Source: Actinopolyspora erythraea
GTDB taxonomy: Bacteria > Actinomycetota > Actinomycetes > Mycobacteriales > Pseudonocardiaceae
DNA length: 64,000 nucleotides
Assembly: GCF_002263515.1 (NCBI RefSeq)
Contig: NZ_CP022752.1
Location: forward strand, 1,860,001 to 1,924,000
Reading direction: 5' to 3'
The notes below the pieces were generated by a model. That model saw only the letters and a list, made by a program, of their open reading frames with translations, did not search any database and had not been told where the DNA came from. The position numbers and the translations under genes are program-made. Positions 26,382 through 35,182 of the stretch are shown here, piece by piece (position 1 is the first letter of the stretch; each line of letters starts with the position of its first letter).

Positions 26382-29288
26382 ATGATGAGCTCGTCGAACC
26401 CCAACCGTCTCAATGCCTCGGTCCGCCCGGGGCGGATCGACCGCACCCGCACGCTCCACGCCACGGTGGACGGACGCGCGGTACCGGGCAGGCCGGGGGA
26501 CACCCTGGCCTCGGCCCTGCTGGCCAGCGGCGACATCGAGGTCGGCCCGTCGATCCAGCGCGGGCGCCCGAGGGGGGTGTTCAGCGCCGACTGCACCGAA
26601 CCGAACGCGCTGGTGCAACGGCTGGACGGCGAGTGCCCGGAACCGATGCTGCCCGCCACCGAGATCGAGCTCCAGGACGGACTGCGCGTCGAGACGCTCT
26701 CCGGCGTCGGCTGGTTGAGTGAACAACGCGACACCGCCGGTTACGACAAGAAGTTCGTGCACTCCGACGTGGTCGTGGTCGGGGCGGGCCCCGCCGGTAT
26801 CGCGGCGAGCCTGGCCGCGGCGCGCGGCGGTGCGCGAGTGATGCTGGTGGACCAGCACCGCGAGCTCGGGGGGATGCTGCTGGACGGCCAGGCCCACGTC
26901 GCGGGCCACCCCGCCACCGAGTGGATCGGGCGCGCCGCGCGCGAACTGGCGGAGAACGAGCAGGTCCGGGTGCTGACCCGTGCCACGGCGCTCGGGTGCT
27001 ACGACCACAACTACCTGCTCGTCGCGGAACGCCGCGCGGACCACCCCGACGCCCCGGCGTCCCCCACGATCAGGCAACGGCTCTGGCACGTCAGGGCGAA
27101 GCAGGTGGTGCTCGCCACCGGGGCCCACGAACGTCCGCTGGTCTTCGCCGACAACGACCGCCCCGGCGTGATGCTCGCCTCGGCCGTGCGCTCCTACCTC
27201 AACCGCCACGCCGTGCTGCCCGGACGCGAGGCGGTGGTGTTCACCACTTCGGACAGTGCCTACAGCACCGCGCTCGACCTGCTGGGGACGGGAGCCAGGG
27301 TGCCCGCCATCGTGGACACGCGCCCCGAACCACCCACCCGGCTGGTCGAACAGGTCCGTGCCGCGGGGGCCCACGTCGTGACCTCGGCGGCGGTGGTGGC
27401 TACCGACGGGGAGCACCGCGTCTCCGGAGTCCGGGTACGCGGTCTCGACGGGAACGGCTCCCTCACCGGGTGGAGCGCCGAGTTCCCCTGCGACCTACTG
27501 GCGGTCTGCGGCGGTTGGAACCCGGCCGTCCAGCTGTTCGCGCAGGGCGGGGGAGCGGTGCGCTGGGATCCCGTGGTGGCCGGGTTCGTGCCCAGCGGAG
27601 CCGGTGGGCGCTCCGCGAGGGTCGTGGGAGCGGCCCGGGGGACCTACGACCTGGCCGGTTGTCTGGCGCAGGGCTTCGCCTCGGGCGCGGAAGCCGCCAC
27701 GCTCAGCGGCTTCCGCACCGCCCCGCCACCGGTGCCGCAGGTAGACGGGGACCGGCAGACGAGCAGGCCGCGCCCGGTCTGGCTGGTCCCGGACGAGTCA
27801 CGCGCCCCCGAGGAGTGCACCGAGCACTTCGTGGACCAGCAGCGTGACGCCACGGTGGCCGACATCCACCGCGCCCTCGGGACCGGAATGCGCTCCGTGC
27901 AGCACGTCAAGCGCTACACGACCATCTCGACCGGCCTGGAGCAGGGAAAGAGCTCCGGCGTCAACGCGGTCGGGGTGCTGGCCGACGCGCTGTCGGCCGG
28001 TTCGCCGGGGGAGGTGGGCACCACCACCTTCCGCCCGCCCTACACCCCCGTGCCGCTCGCGTTGTTCGCCGGGCGAACCACGGGGCGGTTGTACGATCCG
28101 GTGCGCACCACGCCGATGCACCGGCAGCACGTCGAGGCCGGCGCCGTTTTCGAGGACGTGGGGCAGTGGAAGCGCCCCCGCTACTACCCGCGTGGTGACG
28201 AGGACATGCACGCCGCCGTGCTGCGCGAGTGCTCGGCCGCGCGCACCGGAGTGGCCGTCCAGGACGTCAGCACTCTCGGACGGATCGAGATCGTCGGCTC
28301 GGACGCGCCGGAGTTCCTCGACCGGATCTACACCAACGGGTTCGCCAAGCTGGCGGTCGGCAAGGCCCGTTACGGGATGATGTGCGGCGCGGACGGAATG
28401 GTGCTCGACGACGGCGTCTCGATGCGGCTGGCCGAGGACCGCTACCTGATGAGCACCACCACCGGTGGCGCGGCCAAGGTGCTGGACTGGCTCGAGGAGT
28501 GGCTGCAGACCGAGTGGCCGGAACTGGACGTCTACTGCACCTCGGTCACCGAGCAGTGGGCGGCCGTCGCGGTGGTCGGCCCGGACTCCCGCACGGTGGT
28601 GGGACGCCTGGCCCCCGACCTAGACGTGTCGGCCGAGTCCTTCGGTTTCATGCGCTTCCACGAGACCGTGCTCGTCGGGGGCATCCCCGCCAGGATCTCC
28701 AGGGTCTCGTTCTCCGGGGAATTGGCCTTCGAAGTCAACGTGGCCCGCTGGTACGGCCAGGCGCTCTGGGAGGCCACCATGACGGCGGGCTCCGACCTGG
28801 ACATCACCCCCTACGGCACCGAGACGATGCACGTGCTGCGCGCCGAGAAGGGGTTCGTGATCGTGGGCCAGGACACCGACGGGACGGTCACCCCCGTGGA
28901 CCTGGGAATGGACTGGGCCGTTTCCAAGCACAAGGACTTCATCGGCAAACGCTCGCTGAGTCGCCCCGACCTGGTGCGGCAGGACCGCGTTCAGCTGGTC
29001 GGGCTGTTGCCCACCGACACCACGACACTCCTGCCGGAGGGCGCTCACCTGGTCGAGCCCGACGTGTCGAGGCGGCCCCCGGTACCGATGGCGGGCCACG
29101 TCACCTCGAGCTACCACAGCGCCGCTCTCGAACGAACCTTCGCGCTCGGCCTGGTCAGCGGTGGACGGCAGCGCATCGGGGAGGTGCTGTGCGCCCCGGT
29201 CGGTGGCCGCGACGTGGAGGTGGAGATCACCAGCCCCGTGTTCTACGACCCGGAAGGAGCCCGACGTGACGGTCCTGAACAAGGTTGA
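26382..29288 (+). CDS. soxA: sarcosine oxidase alpha subunit
   Basis: A 968 aa subunit carrying the NAD site and the THF-binding domain that captures the methyl carbon as methylene-THF. The N-terminal 2Fe-2S-ferredoxin-like region (about residues 20-110) includes GRPGDTLASALLASG and RGVFSADCTEPNALVQ. The NAD-binding fold has VVVVGAGPAGIAASLAA near residue 128. The C-terminal third is a GcvT domain, with VQDVSTLGRIEIVGSDAPEFL near 625 and SFSGELAFEVNV near 785. Length and order match SoxA of Corynebacterium. It overlaps soxG by 23 bp. Confidence 0.96.
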   Translation: MMSSSNPNRLNASVRPGRIDRTRTLHATVDGRAVPGRPGDTLASALLASGDIEVGPSIQRGRPRGVFSADCTEPNALVQRLDGECPEPMLPATEIELQDGLRVETLSGVGWLSEQRDTAGYDKKFVHSDVVVVGAGPAGIAASLAAARGGARVMLVDQHRELGGMLLDGQAHVAGHPATEWIGRAARELAENEQVRVLTRATALGCYDHNYLLVAERRADHPDAPASPTIRQRLWHVRAKQVVLATGAHERPLVFADNDRPGVMLASAVRSYLNRHAVLPGREAVVFTTSDSAYSTALDLLGTGARVPAIVDTRPEPPTRLVEQVRAAGAHVVTSAAVVATDGEHRVSGVRVRGLDGNGSLTGWSAEFPCDLLAVCGGWNPAVQLFAQGGGAVRWDPVVAGFVPSGAGGRSARVVGAARGTYDLAGCLAQGFASGAEAATLSGFRTAPPPVPQVDGDRQTSRPRPVWLVPDESRAPEECTEHFVDQQRDATVADIHRALGTGMRSVQHVKRYTTISTGLEQGKSSGVNAVGVLADALSAGSPGEVGTTTFRPPYTPVPLALFAGRTTGRLYDPVRTTPMHRQHVEAGAVFEDVGQWKRPRYYPRGDEDMHAAVLRECSAARTGVAVQDVSTLGRIEIVGSDAPEFLDRIYTNGFAKLAVGKARYGMMCGADGMVLDDGVSMRLAEDRYLMSTTTGGAAKVLDWLEEWLQTEWPELDVYCTSVTEQWAAVAVVGPDSRTVVGRLAPDLDVSAESFGFMRFHETVLVGGIPARISRVSFSGELAFEVNVARWYGQALWEATMTAGSDLDITPYGTETMHVLRAEKGFVIVGQDTDGTVTPVDLGMDWAVSKHKDFIGKRSLSRPDLVRQDRVQLVGLLPTDTTTLLPEGAHLVEPDVSRRPPVPMAGHVTSSYHSAALERTFALGLVSGGRQRIGEVLCAPVGGRDVEVEITSPVFYDPEGARRDGPEQG

Positions 29289-29901
29289 ATCCGAAACCGC
29301 CGCGCCCGAAACCGCCACCGCGGCGCGGCACAGCCCCCTGGAGCACCGCGCCGCCGAGCTCGAACGCCGCTCGGCCTCGGGAGCTCGTGGCGTCAGGCTG
29401 CGCGAGGAACCGTTCCTGACCCAGATCAACCTCCGCACCCCACCGGGCGGCGCCGAGGCCTCGGCCGTGTCGGAGTCGCTGGGACTGCCGCTGCCAACGG
29501 CCAACAGGGTCAGCGGCGACGAGCACGACGCGGTGCTCTGGCTGGGGCCCGACGAGTCGCTGATCGTGGCCCCGGACGGGCGCGCCGAGCACCTGCTGCG
29601 CACCGTCCGGGACGCCCAGCGGGGCGGTTCCGGCTCGGCGGTGGACGTCTCGGCCAACCGCACCACACTGCGCCTCTCCGGCCCCGCGGCACGCGAGGTG
29701 CTGGAGAAGCTGTGCTCGCTCGACCTGCACCCGCGTTCCTTCGGCCCGGGGGACTGTGCGCAGACCCTGCTGGGGCGGGTGATCGTGGTGCTGTGGCAGC
29801 TGGACCGGGAGCCCGGTTACCGCATCATGGTGCGTTGTTCTTTCGCCGACTACCTGGTCGATCTGCTGTTGGACGCGATGGCGGAGTTCCTCGACGGCTG
29901 A
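29266..29901 (+). CDS. soxG: sarcosine oxidase gamma subunit
   Basis: A 211 aa GcvT-related small subunit of the sarcosine oxidase heterotetramer. Typical segments are VRLREEPFLTQINLR near residue 45, LWLGPDESLIVAP near 85, VDVSANRTTLRLSGPAAREVLEKLCSLDLH-type text from 125, and CSFADYLVDLL near the end. The GTG start at 29266 follows AGGAG by 7 nt and sits inside the end of soxA. It closes the operon. No glyA or purU follows, unlike the Corynebacterium cluster. Confidence 0.93.
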   Translation: MTVLNKVESETAAPETATAARHSPLEHRAAELERRSASGARGVRLREEPFLTQINLRTPPGGAEASAVSESLGLPLPTANRVSGDEHDAVLWLGPDESLIVAPDGRAEHLLRTVRDAQRGGSGSAVDVSANRTTLRLSGPAAREVLEKLCSLDLHPRSFGPGDCAQTLLGRVIVVLWQLDREPGYRIMVRCSFADYLVDLLLDAMAEFLDG

Positions 29902-30239
29902 GACCGCTCGTGGCCGGAGGGCGAAGCGCCACCGCTCAAGGGGAGCCGAAAGCGTTCGGTAGTCGTCCCCGCACGTCTCGGGCTTCCCGGTTGTTACCGT
30001 CTGCGATACGGTAAGCGTGACGCAGGATCGAGGCGGTGTGGGAACCGTGCCGGTCAAATGGTGGTATCGCAGCCGGTGAACTCGCCGGTACCGCCGGGTT
30101 CGTCATACAAGACGAGCGCTTTGTTGCGTATAACGGGACCACGGATGGTGTTGTCGGGCCGCTGTCGAGGAAGTTCCATGGCGGACCGAGGAAAGCCGGT
30201 TGGTTCCGGCAATTGTCCCCGGACGGATACGGTTGAGTC
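29902..30239. other. intergenic region between soxG and an IclR gene
   Basis: 338 bases without a convincing gene. The region contains the inverted repeat TTACCGT/ACGGTAA (29994-30014) and should hold the promoter of the IclR gene. No clear terminator for soxBDAG was found. Confidence 0.55.
29994..30014. promoter_or_regulatory. candidate IclR operator
   Basis: TTACCGT (29994-30000) and ACGGTAA (30008-30014) are perfect inverted arms separated by 7 bp, about 225 bp upstream of the IclR start. Binding by that protein is a guess from proximity. Confidence 0.4.
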
Positions 30240-31031
30240 GTGAGTGAATCAGCGGACGCACGCGGTAGGGGATCGGGGGCGTTGGTCCAGTCGGTGGATC
30301 GCGCGGTGACGATCCTGGAACTGGTGGCACGCAACGGCGAAGTGGGGATAACCGAGATCGCCGGAGAGCTGGGCGTGCACAAGTCCACCGCGTCGAGGCT
30401 GGTCAGCGTGTTGGAGACGCGCGGATTGGTGGAACAGCTCAAGGACAGGGGAAAGTACGCCATCGGTTTCGGAGTGGTACGGCTCGCCGGTGCCGCCACC
30501 GAGCGGATGGACCTGCCCCGGTTGGGCGCACCCTACTGCGACTCATTGGCCGCCGAACTCGGTGAGACCGTCAACATCGCCATCCGGGACCACGACGTGG
30601 CGATCAACATCAGTCAGGCGAGGGGGACCGCCTCCGTCACCGCCCACAACTGGGTGGGGCAACGGACCCCGTTGCACGCCACTTCGAGCGGCAAGGTGCT
30701 CTTCGCATACGCCCCGACCGAGGACCAGGAGGACCTGCTCGGCGAGGAGCTGCAGCGCTACACGGCGCGAACCATCACCGACCCCGAGGAGCTCCGCAAG
30801 GAGTTCCAGGCCATCGAACGCGACGGCTACGCGACCAGCTACGAGGAACTCGAACTCGGGCTCAACGCGGCGGCCGTGGCGGTCCACAACCACAACGGCG
30901 GTGTCGTCGCCGCGCTGAGCGCCTCCGGACCCTCCTACCGGTTCTCCCGCAGGAGGATGCGCGAGCTCGTCGACGCCATGACGGTGGCCTCCAAGGAGCT
31001 GTCGGCCCAGCTCGGTTATCTGGAGTCCTGA
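30240..31031 (+). CDS. IclR-family transcriptional regulator
   Basis: A 263 aa regulator with an N-terminal winged helix (about residues 14-75; VGITEIAGELGVHKSTASRLVSVLETRG). The C-terminal effector domain is of the IclR type, with HATSSGKVLFAY near residue 147 and GYATSYEELELGLNAAAVAVHNHNG near 200. The GTG at 30240 is the first start before the conserved region. It follows soxG on the same strand after 338 bp, so it might regulate the sox genes or an unlinked target. The effector is not identifiable. Confidence 0.88.
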   Translation: MSESADARGRGSGALVQSVDRAVTILELVARNGEVGITEIAGELGVHKSTASRLVSVLETRGLVEQLKDRGKYAIGFGVVRLAGAATERMDLPRLGAPYCDSLAAELGETVNIAIRDHDVAINISQARGTASVTAHNWVGQRTPLHATSSGKVLFAYAPTEDQEDLLGEELQRYTARTITDPEELRKEFQAIERDGYATSYEELELGLNAAAVAVHNHNGGVVAALSASGPSYRFSRRRMRELVDAMTVASKELSAQLGYLES

Positions 31032-31234
31032 CCGTTCGGCGGTTCCGCCGGGACACGTGGTGCCCCGGCACCCTGCGGTGGAGCGGAGCCCGCTTCGCCG
31101 GTCGCGGGGCGGGAGTTCTCCCGCTGGTGTGCGCATGAGTTCGAGGGGCGGCGCCGCGCAGCGGAGCTCCTCCCAGGACCGCGAGGTTCGACCACGCGGC
31201 CACCTCGCGGGGCCGAAAACCCTCGAAAGGCACC

Positions 31235-32452
31235 TCACCCCTGGCTCGGCCACCGGCCGTTCCCGCCGCGGTGCTCGTCCATCTCCTCACCCGTTATGAG
31301 CGTGGTCTCCTCGGTGGCGTCCTCCGGCGCGGCACCGCCGCCCTCGTACCGCGCTCGGATCTCACCGGCCTCCCGGGACATGCCGTGCTCGTCGAGCACG
31401 TCGGCCAGCCGCCGCGCGAAGCGTGGACGTCGCTCGTCGTCCTCGGGATGGCTCGCCTCGACCAGGTGCTCGGCATGGAGAACGCGGAGGCTCACGGGGT
31501 CCTGCCGCTCACCGGTTCCCGATATCTCCGCCGGGGTTTCCACGCCGTTCGCCGCGAACGACTGCCGCGCGAACCGGGTGCCGCTGACCGAGTGCTCCGC
31601 CGCGAAGAAACCGGTGGCGGGCACCCACTGACCGGCGGGAGCTCCCCGGCGGGCGGCCTGCTCCGGACCGTGGGCCAGGGCCGAGAGCTGCGAGAGGGTG
31701 TCGACCAGCCCGACGGCCTCCTCCAGCCGCTCCCGGGACACGTCCTCCTGCGCGAGCCACCACACCACCGCGTTGGCGGTGTCGGAGAGCGCGTCGTTGG
31801 TCAGGTACTCGCGGAAACCGCGCTCCCCGTCCCGTCTGCGTTGGCGTATCTCCTCGTCCTTGGCGGCCTCGCCGAGCGCCTGGAGTCGTTGCTCGTCGGA
31901 CTCCCGGAGCTTCAGCGAGACGTCCTGCGCCCAGGCCCGCAGATGTCCGGCCGGATCGCCCAGCATCACCCCCAGCGCGTCGCTCAGCCGGTGTTCGGTG
32001 ATCCGGTGGTCCAACGCGCCGGTCTCCGCCGTTACCGCACAGGCACGTCGGTAGATCGCGTCCACCGCGATGGCCTGTTGCCGCTCCGGGGAGGGGCCCG
32101 CCGCTCCGGGAGCCGGAATCCAGTGCACCGTGGCCGAGAACAGCAGTCGGTACTCCGGGTGCTGGGTGGGCACCCACAGGTCGGCGACCTGGTGCGACGG
32201 GTGGGTGGACGGTGCCGGCTCGGGTTGCTGTTCCTGCCGCTGCTCCTGCTGCTGGCGTATCTCCTCGTGAATCCGCTGTTCCTCGCGTCGCCGGGTGAGC
32301 CGTTTGCCCAGTGGTAGGGGTGCGGCCGCCAACGCCAGCAGCAGCGGCAGCCACAGCCAGACCGGCCATCCCGCGGTCAGGCCGAGCACCAGTGGGACGA
32401 TCGCGGCCACTCCGCCGAGCGCACCCAGCAGGGCCTTTTCCTCATCGGTCAT
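31235..32452 (-). CDS. uncharacterised two-TM membrane protein with long cytoplasmic domain
   Basis: A 405 aa protein of no family I recognise. Residues 5-30 and 33-52 form a membrane hairpin (ALLGALGGVAAIVPLVLGL, then VWLWLPLLLALAAAPL). It continues as a Gln/Glu/Arg-rich probable coiled coil (about 60-85), then a long soluble domain rich in Ala, Glu and Arg with LRESDEQRLQALGEAAKDEE near residue 200. The acidic tail ends EEMDEHRGGNGR. The ATG at 32452 follows AGGAGG. It is a single-gene unit between an IclR gene and the MetE-like gene. The layout suggests a membrane-anchored scaffold. No function is proposed. Confidence 0.75.
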   Translation of the reverse strand: MTDEEKALLGALGGVAAIVPLVLGLTAGWPVWLWLPLLLALAAAPLPLGKRLTRRREEQRIHEEIRQQQEQRQEQQPEPAPSTHPSHQVADLWVPTQHPEYRLLFSATVHWIPAPGAAGPSPERQQAIAVDAIYRRACAVTAETGALDHRITEHRLSDALGVMLGDPAGHLRAWAQDVSLKLRESDEQRLQALGEAAKDEEIRQRRRDGERGFREYLTNDALSDTANAVVWWLAQEDVSRERLEEAVGLVDTLSQLSALAHGPEQAARRGAPAGQWVPATGFFAAEHSVSGTRFARQSFAANGVETPAEISGTGERQDPVSLRVLHAEHLVEASHPEDDERRPRFARRLADVLDEHGMSREAGEIRARYEGGGAAPEDATEETTLITGEEMDEHRGGNGRWPSQG

Positions 32453-32870
32453 GACCGAGCCTCCTCGACGAGGTCGACTGCGCCGATGCGGCGACGCGAG
32501 TTCCGGCGTCGCGGTAGCCCGGAGTGGTGGCGGCACCCCGGATTCTCGCGTTTCGAGCGGCAGTGTCGGTGCTCGGTGCCGAACGGGTGGCCGGATCGCG
32601 CGCTCACGTCCCGTGCCTACCTGTTGGACGTGGTGCTGGGGTACCGCCGCTGATCGAGTTCGCTCGAATGGAGCACGAACGCGGTGACTCGCCGGTTCCA
32701 GCGGTCCTGCCGCCGGAAAGTGCTCCGGCCGGTCGGTGGGCTCGTTGACGACCGTTATTCCGCGGTGGCGATGAACGACCGGTGTCGGGCGCCCCTCGCC
32801 GGGGCACCCGACACCGGGGACGTCGCGGGAACCGGACCGGCACGGTTCGGCGTGGTTCCCGGTCCAAGGT
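32453..32870. other. intergenic region between membrane-protein gene and metE-like gene
   Basis: 418 bases. The right part holds the hairpin that terminates the metE-like gene (32779-32817). The left part should be the promoter of the membrane-protein gene. No further gene is evident. Confidence 0.55.
32779..32817 (-). terminator. hairpin after the MetE-like gene
   Basis: CCGGTGTCGGG (32779-32789) pairs perfectly with CCCGACACCGG (32807-32817), and an inner GCCCC/GGGGC extends the stem. It lies 54 nt beyond the stop. Confidence 0.75.
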
Positions 32871-33992
32871 TCAGCCGCCCCAGACCTCCTCGGCGGTTTC
32901 GGCTATCAGCCGCAGCTTGGCCACCTGCTGTTCGTGATCCAGCGCGTTGCCCTCCTCCGTGGAGGCGAACCCGCACTGCGGTGACAGGCACAGCTGGTCG
33001 ATGTCTATGTAGCGGGTGGCTTCCTCGATACGCCGCTTCAGCTCGTCCTTGGACTCCAGCTCGCCGCGTTTGGTGGTGACCAGCCCGAGCACGACCACCT
33101 TGTCCTCGGGCACGAACCGCAGCGGCGCGAACCCGCCGGAGCGCTCGTCGTCGAACTCCAGGAAGAAGCCGTCCACGTCGAGCTCGTTGAACACCGCCTC
33201 GGCGACGAAGTCGTAGCCGCCCTCGGCCACCCACGAGGAGCGGTAGTTGCCCCGGCACATGTGCGTGGTCACCGCCATACCGGCCGGGCGTGCCGCCAGC
33301 GCCGCGTTCATCTGCTTGATGTTGCGCAGGTGCTGGTGCTCCGCGTCGTCGCCGCGCTCGGCGAGTTGGGCTCGCTGGGAGGGATCGTTGAGGTAGGCCA
33401 GGCTGGTGTCGTCCAGTTGCAGATACCTGCACCCCCTCGCGCCCAGCGCTCTGATCTGCTCGGCGTAGGCGGCCGAGAGATCCTTCCAGAACTCCTCGAT
33501 GTCGGGGTAGACCTCGGCGCTGATCGCCGCGGGACCACCTCGGTAGTGGACCATGCTCGGCGAGGGCATCGTCAGTTTGGGAGTGGCCGTGCTGACCTGG
33601 CTCGCCAGGTAGGCGAAGTCGTCGGCGAAGATCGGCTCCCGCAACCCGATCCTGCCGTCCACCCGGGTGGCGGAGGGGGCGAACTCGATGTCGCCCGCCT
33701 CGTTGTGGAACCGCACGGACATCGTGGTCTCGCTCGCGCTGATCCCGTCGAGCTTGTAGATGAAGTCCATGTGCCACGTAGAGCGCCGGAACTCGCCGTC
33801 GGTGGCGGTGGAGAGGCCGATCTCCTCCTGCATGGCCACCACTTCGCGCACCGCGCGGTCCTCGGTCTCGCGCAGCGCCTCGGCGGAGAGCCTGCCCGCC
33901 GAGAACTCCTCGCGTGCCGAGCGCAGGTAGGAGGGGCGCAGCAGGCTGCCCACGTGGTCCGCCCGGTAGGGAGGGAAAGAACGTCGCGTCAT
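32871..33992 (-). CDS. MetE C-terminal-domain-like cobalamin-independent methyltransferase
   Basis: A 373 aa single-domain protein of the UroD/MetE fold (YxjG-like), about half the size of full MetE. Zinc ligands are readable as His244 and Cys246 (THMCRGN), Glu279 (FFLEFDD) and Cys340 (SPQCGFAS). The opening YRADHVGSLLRP is the family start. Such core proteins transfer a methyl group to a thiol such as homocysteine, using methyl donors other than polyglutamyl methyl-THF. In this methyl-metabolising neighbourhood it could use betaine, dimethylsulfonium or methylcobamide-derived methyl groups, but the donor is unknown. The next gene, divergent, is an IclR regulator. Confidence 0.88.
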   Translation of the reverse strand: MTRRSFPPYRADHVGSLLRPSYLRSAREEFSAGRLSAEALRETEDRAVREVVAMQEEIGLSTATDGEFRRSTWHMDFIYKLDGISASETTMSVRFHNEAGDIEFAPSATRVDGRIGLREPIFADDFAYLASQVSTATPKLTMPSPSMVHYRGGPAAISAEVYPDIEEFWKDLSAAYAEQIRALGARGCRYLQLDDTSLAYLNDPSQRAQLAERGDDAEHQHLRNIKQMNAALAARPAGMAVTTHMCRGNYRSSWVAEGGYDFVAEAVFNELDVDGFFLEFDDERSGGFAPLRFVPEDKVVVLGLVTTKRGELESKDELKRRIEEATRYIDIDQLCLSPQCGFASTEEGNALDHEQQVAKLRLIAETAEEVWGG

Positions 33993-34298
33993 ACCCGTGA
34001 CCGTAGGGCACTCATCGTGGAACTCATGGGGTTCGAAAAAGGCGAGTGCCGTTGAGCAGCAGTTCCGTCCCAGCGGGGTGCCTCGGTTCCCGGGCCGCCG
34101 GTGATTTCGTTTCCGTTCAACGGAAAACCCGGTTCCGTGTCGGAGTGATCCGCAACATCCTCGGAAGGATGTCCGGTTCCCCGGGGCCTGTCGATGCTCC
34201 GGCGGAGTCCCGACGGGTTGACTCCCCGGCGGTGGTGGCCCAAGAGTCCGGGAGGGCGACTGCCCCGTCGTGCCCGAGCCGACCAGCGGGAGCGTGGT
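33993..34298. other. divergent promoter region, metE-like gene / IclR gene
   Basis: 306 bases. It contains GGCACTC (34007-34013) and GAGTGCC (34044-34050) as an inverted repeat in the metE-like leader, and the perfect palindrome at 34110-34126. No gene is evident. Confidence 0.6.
34110..34126. promoter_or_regulatory. perfect 17-bp palindrome, candidate IclR operator
   Basis: TTTCCGTTCAACGGAAA has 8-bp perfect arms around a single C. It resembles operators of IclR-family proteins (TTCCnnTnAnnGGAA type). It is 118 bp from the metE-like start and 173 bp from the IclR start, so it could serve both. Confidence 0.65.
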
Positions 34299-35099
34299 AT
34301 GCCACCGAACGAGGACGGAGTGGGCGGGCGTGACGACCGTTCCGTCACCGGGAAGCTGTTCACGCTGCTTTCGGTGTTCTCACCGCGCAGAACAGCGCTG
34401 ACGCTCAGCGAGATCGCCCACCGCTCCGGCCTGGCCGTGACCACGGTCCACCGGTTGGTGGGTGAGCTCACCGAACGCGGGATTCTGGAGCGGGACTCCG
34501 ACCGCCGCTACCGGATCGGGCTGGCGTTGTTCGAGATAGCGGCCCTGGCTCCCCGCGGTCCGGGACTGCGAGAGGTCGCCCTGCCGTACATGGAGGACCT
34601 CTACGAGGTCACCCGGGAGAACGTGCAGCTCGGCGTCCGGGCCGGGGACGAGGTCGTGTTCGTCGAGCGCATCGCCGGACGCGCCTCGGTGGGGGTGCGA
34701 ACCAGGCTCGGCGGCAGGTTTCCGATGCCCCCGACGGGGCTGGGGCTGGTGCTGCTCGCCCACGCCCCCTCCGAGGTCCGGCAACGAGTGCTGGGGACTC
34801 CGCTGCGACGGTTCACCCCCCACACGCTGACCGACCCGGAACGGGTGCGAAGCGTGCTTTCCGACGTCAGACGGGACGGGTTCGCGGTCAGCGACCGTCA
34901 GGTGACCTCCGACGCCCTCTCGGTCGCGGCCCCCGTGTTCGACGGCTCCGGCGAGGTGGTGGCGGCGCTCTCGGTGGTGCTGCGGTTCGGCAGTGTCCGG
35001 CCGAGCTCGTTGGCCCCTGCCGTCCGGATGGCGGCGCGCGGCATATCCCGCGCGCTCACCGCGCCGGTGGCCTCCTCCGAGCCCACGCGTTCGGACTGA
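34299..35099 (+). CDS. IclR-family transcriptional regulator
   Basis: A 266 aa regulator. The HTH lies in LTLSEIAHRSGLAVTTVHRLVGELTERG (about residues 33-60) and the IclR effector domain contains VFVERIAGRASVGVRTRLGG, then SDRQVTSDALSVAAPVFDGSG near residue 205. The ATG at 34299 has GGGAG upstream and starts just before the family region. Extending to 34194 would cross the intergenic region. Divergent from the metE-like gene with a shared palindrome, it is a likely local repressor or activator of that gene. Confidence 0.88.
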   Translation: MPPNEDGVGGRDDRSVTGKLFTLLSVFSPRRTALTLSEIAHRSGLAVTTVHRLVGELTERGILERDSDRRYRIGLALFEIAALAPRGPGLREVALPYMEDLYEVTRENVQLGVRAGDEVVFVERIAGRASVGVRTRLGGRFPMPPTGLGLVLLAHAPSEVRQRVLGTPLRRFTPHTLTDPERVRSVLSDVRRDGFAVSDRQVTSDALSVAAPVFDGSGEVVAALSVVLRFGSVRPSSLAPAVRMAARGISRALTAPVASSEPTRSD

Positions 35100-35182
35100 C
35101 CGGCCGCACCGCGAGTTCTCTTCGCGGTTCGCCTTCCGCGAGGCGGGCCGTGCGAACTCGCCTCGGTCGCGAGCCGCCGGGA

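Noticed and set aside
34007..34050. GGCACTC/GAGTGCC repeat in the MetE-like leader as a SAM or B12 riboswitch
   Set aside because: It is only a 7-bp stem with a 30-nt loop and lacks any recognisable riboswitch core. It may be a simple hairpin.
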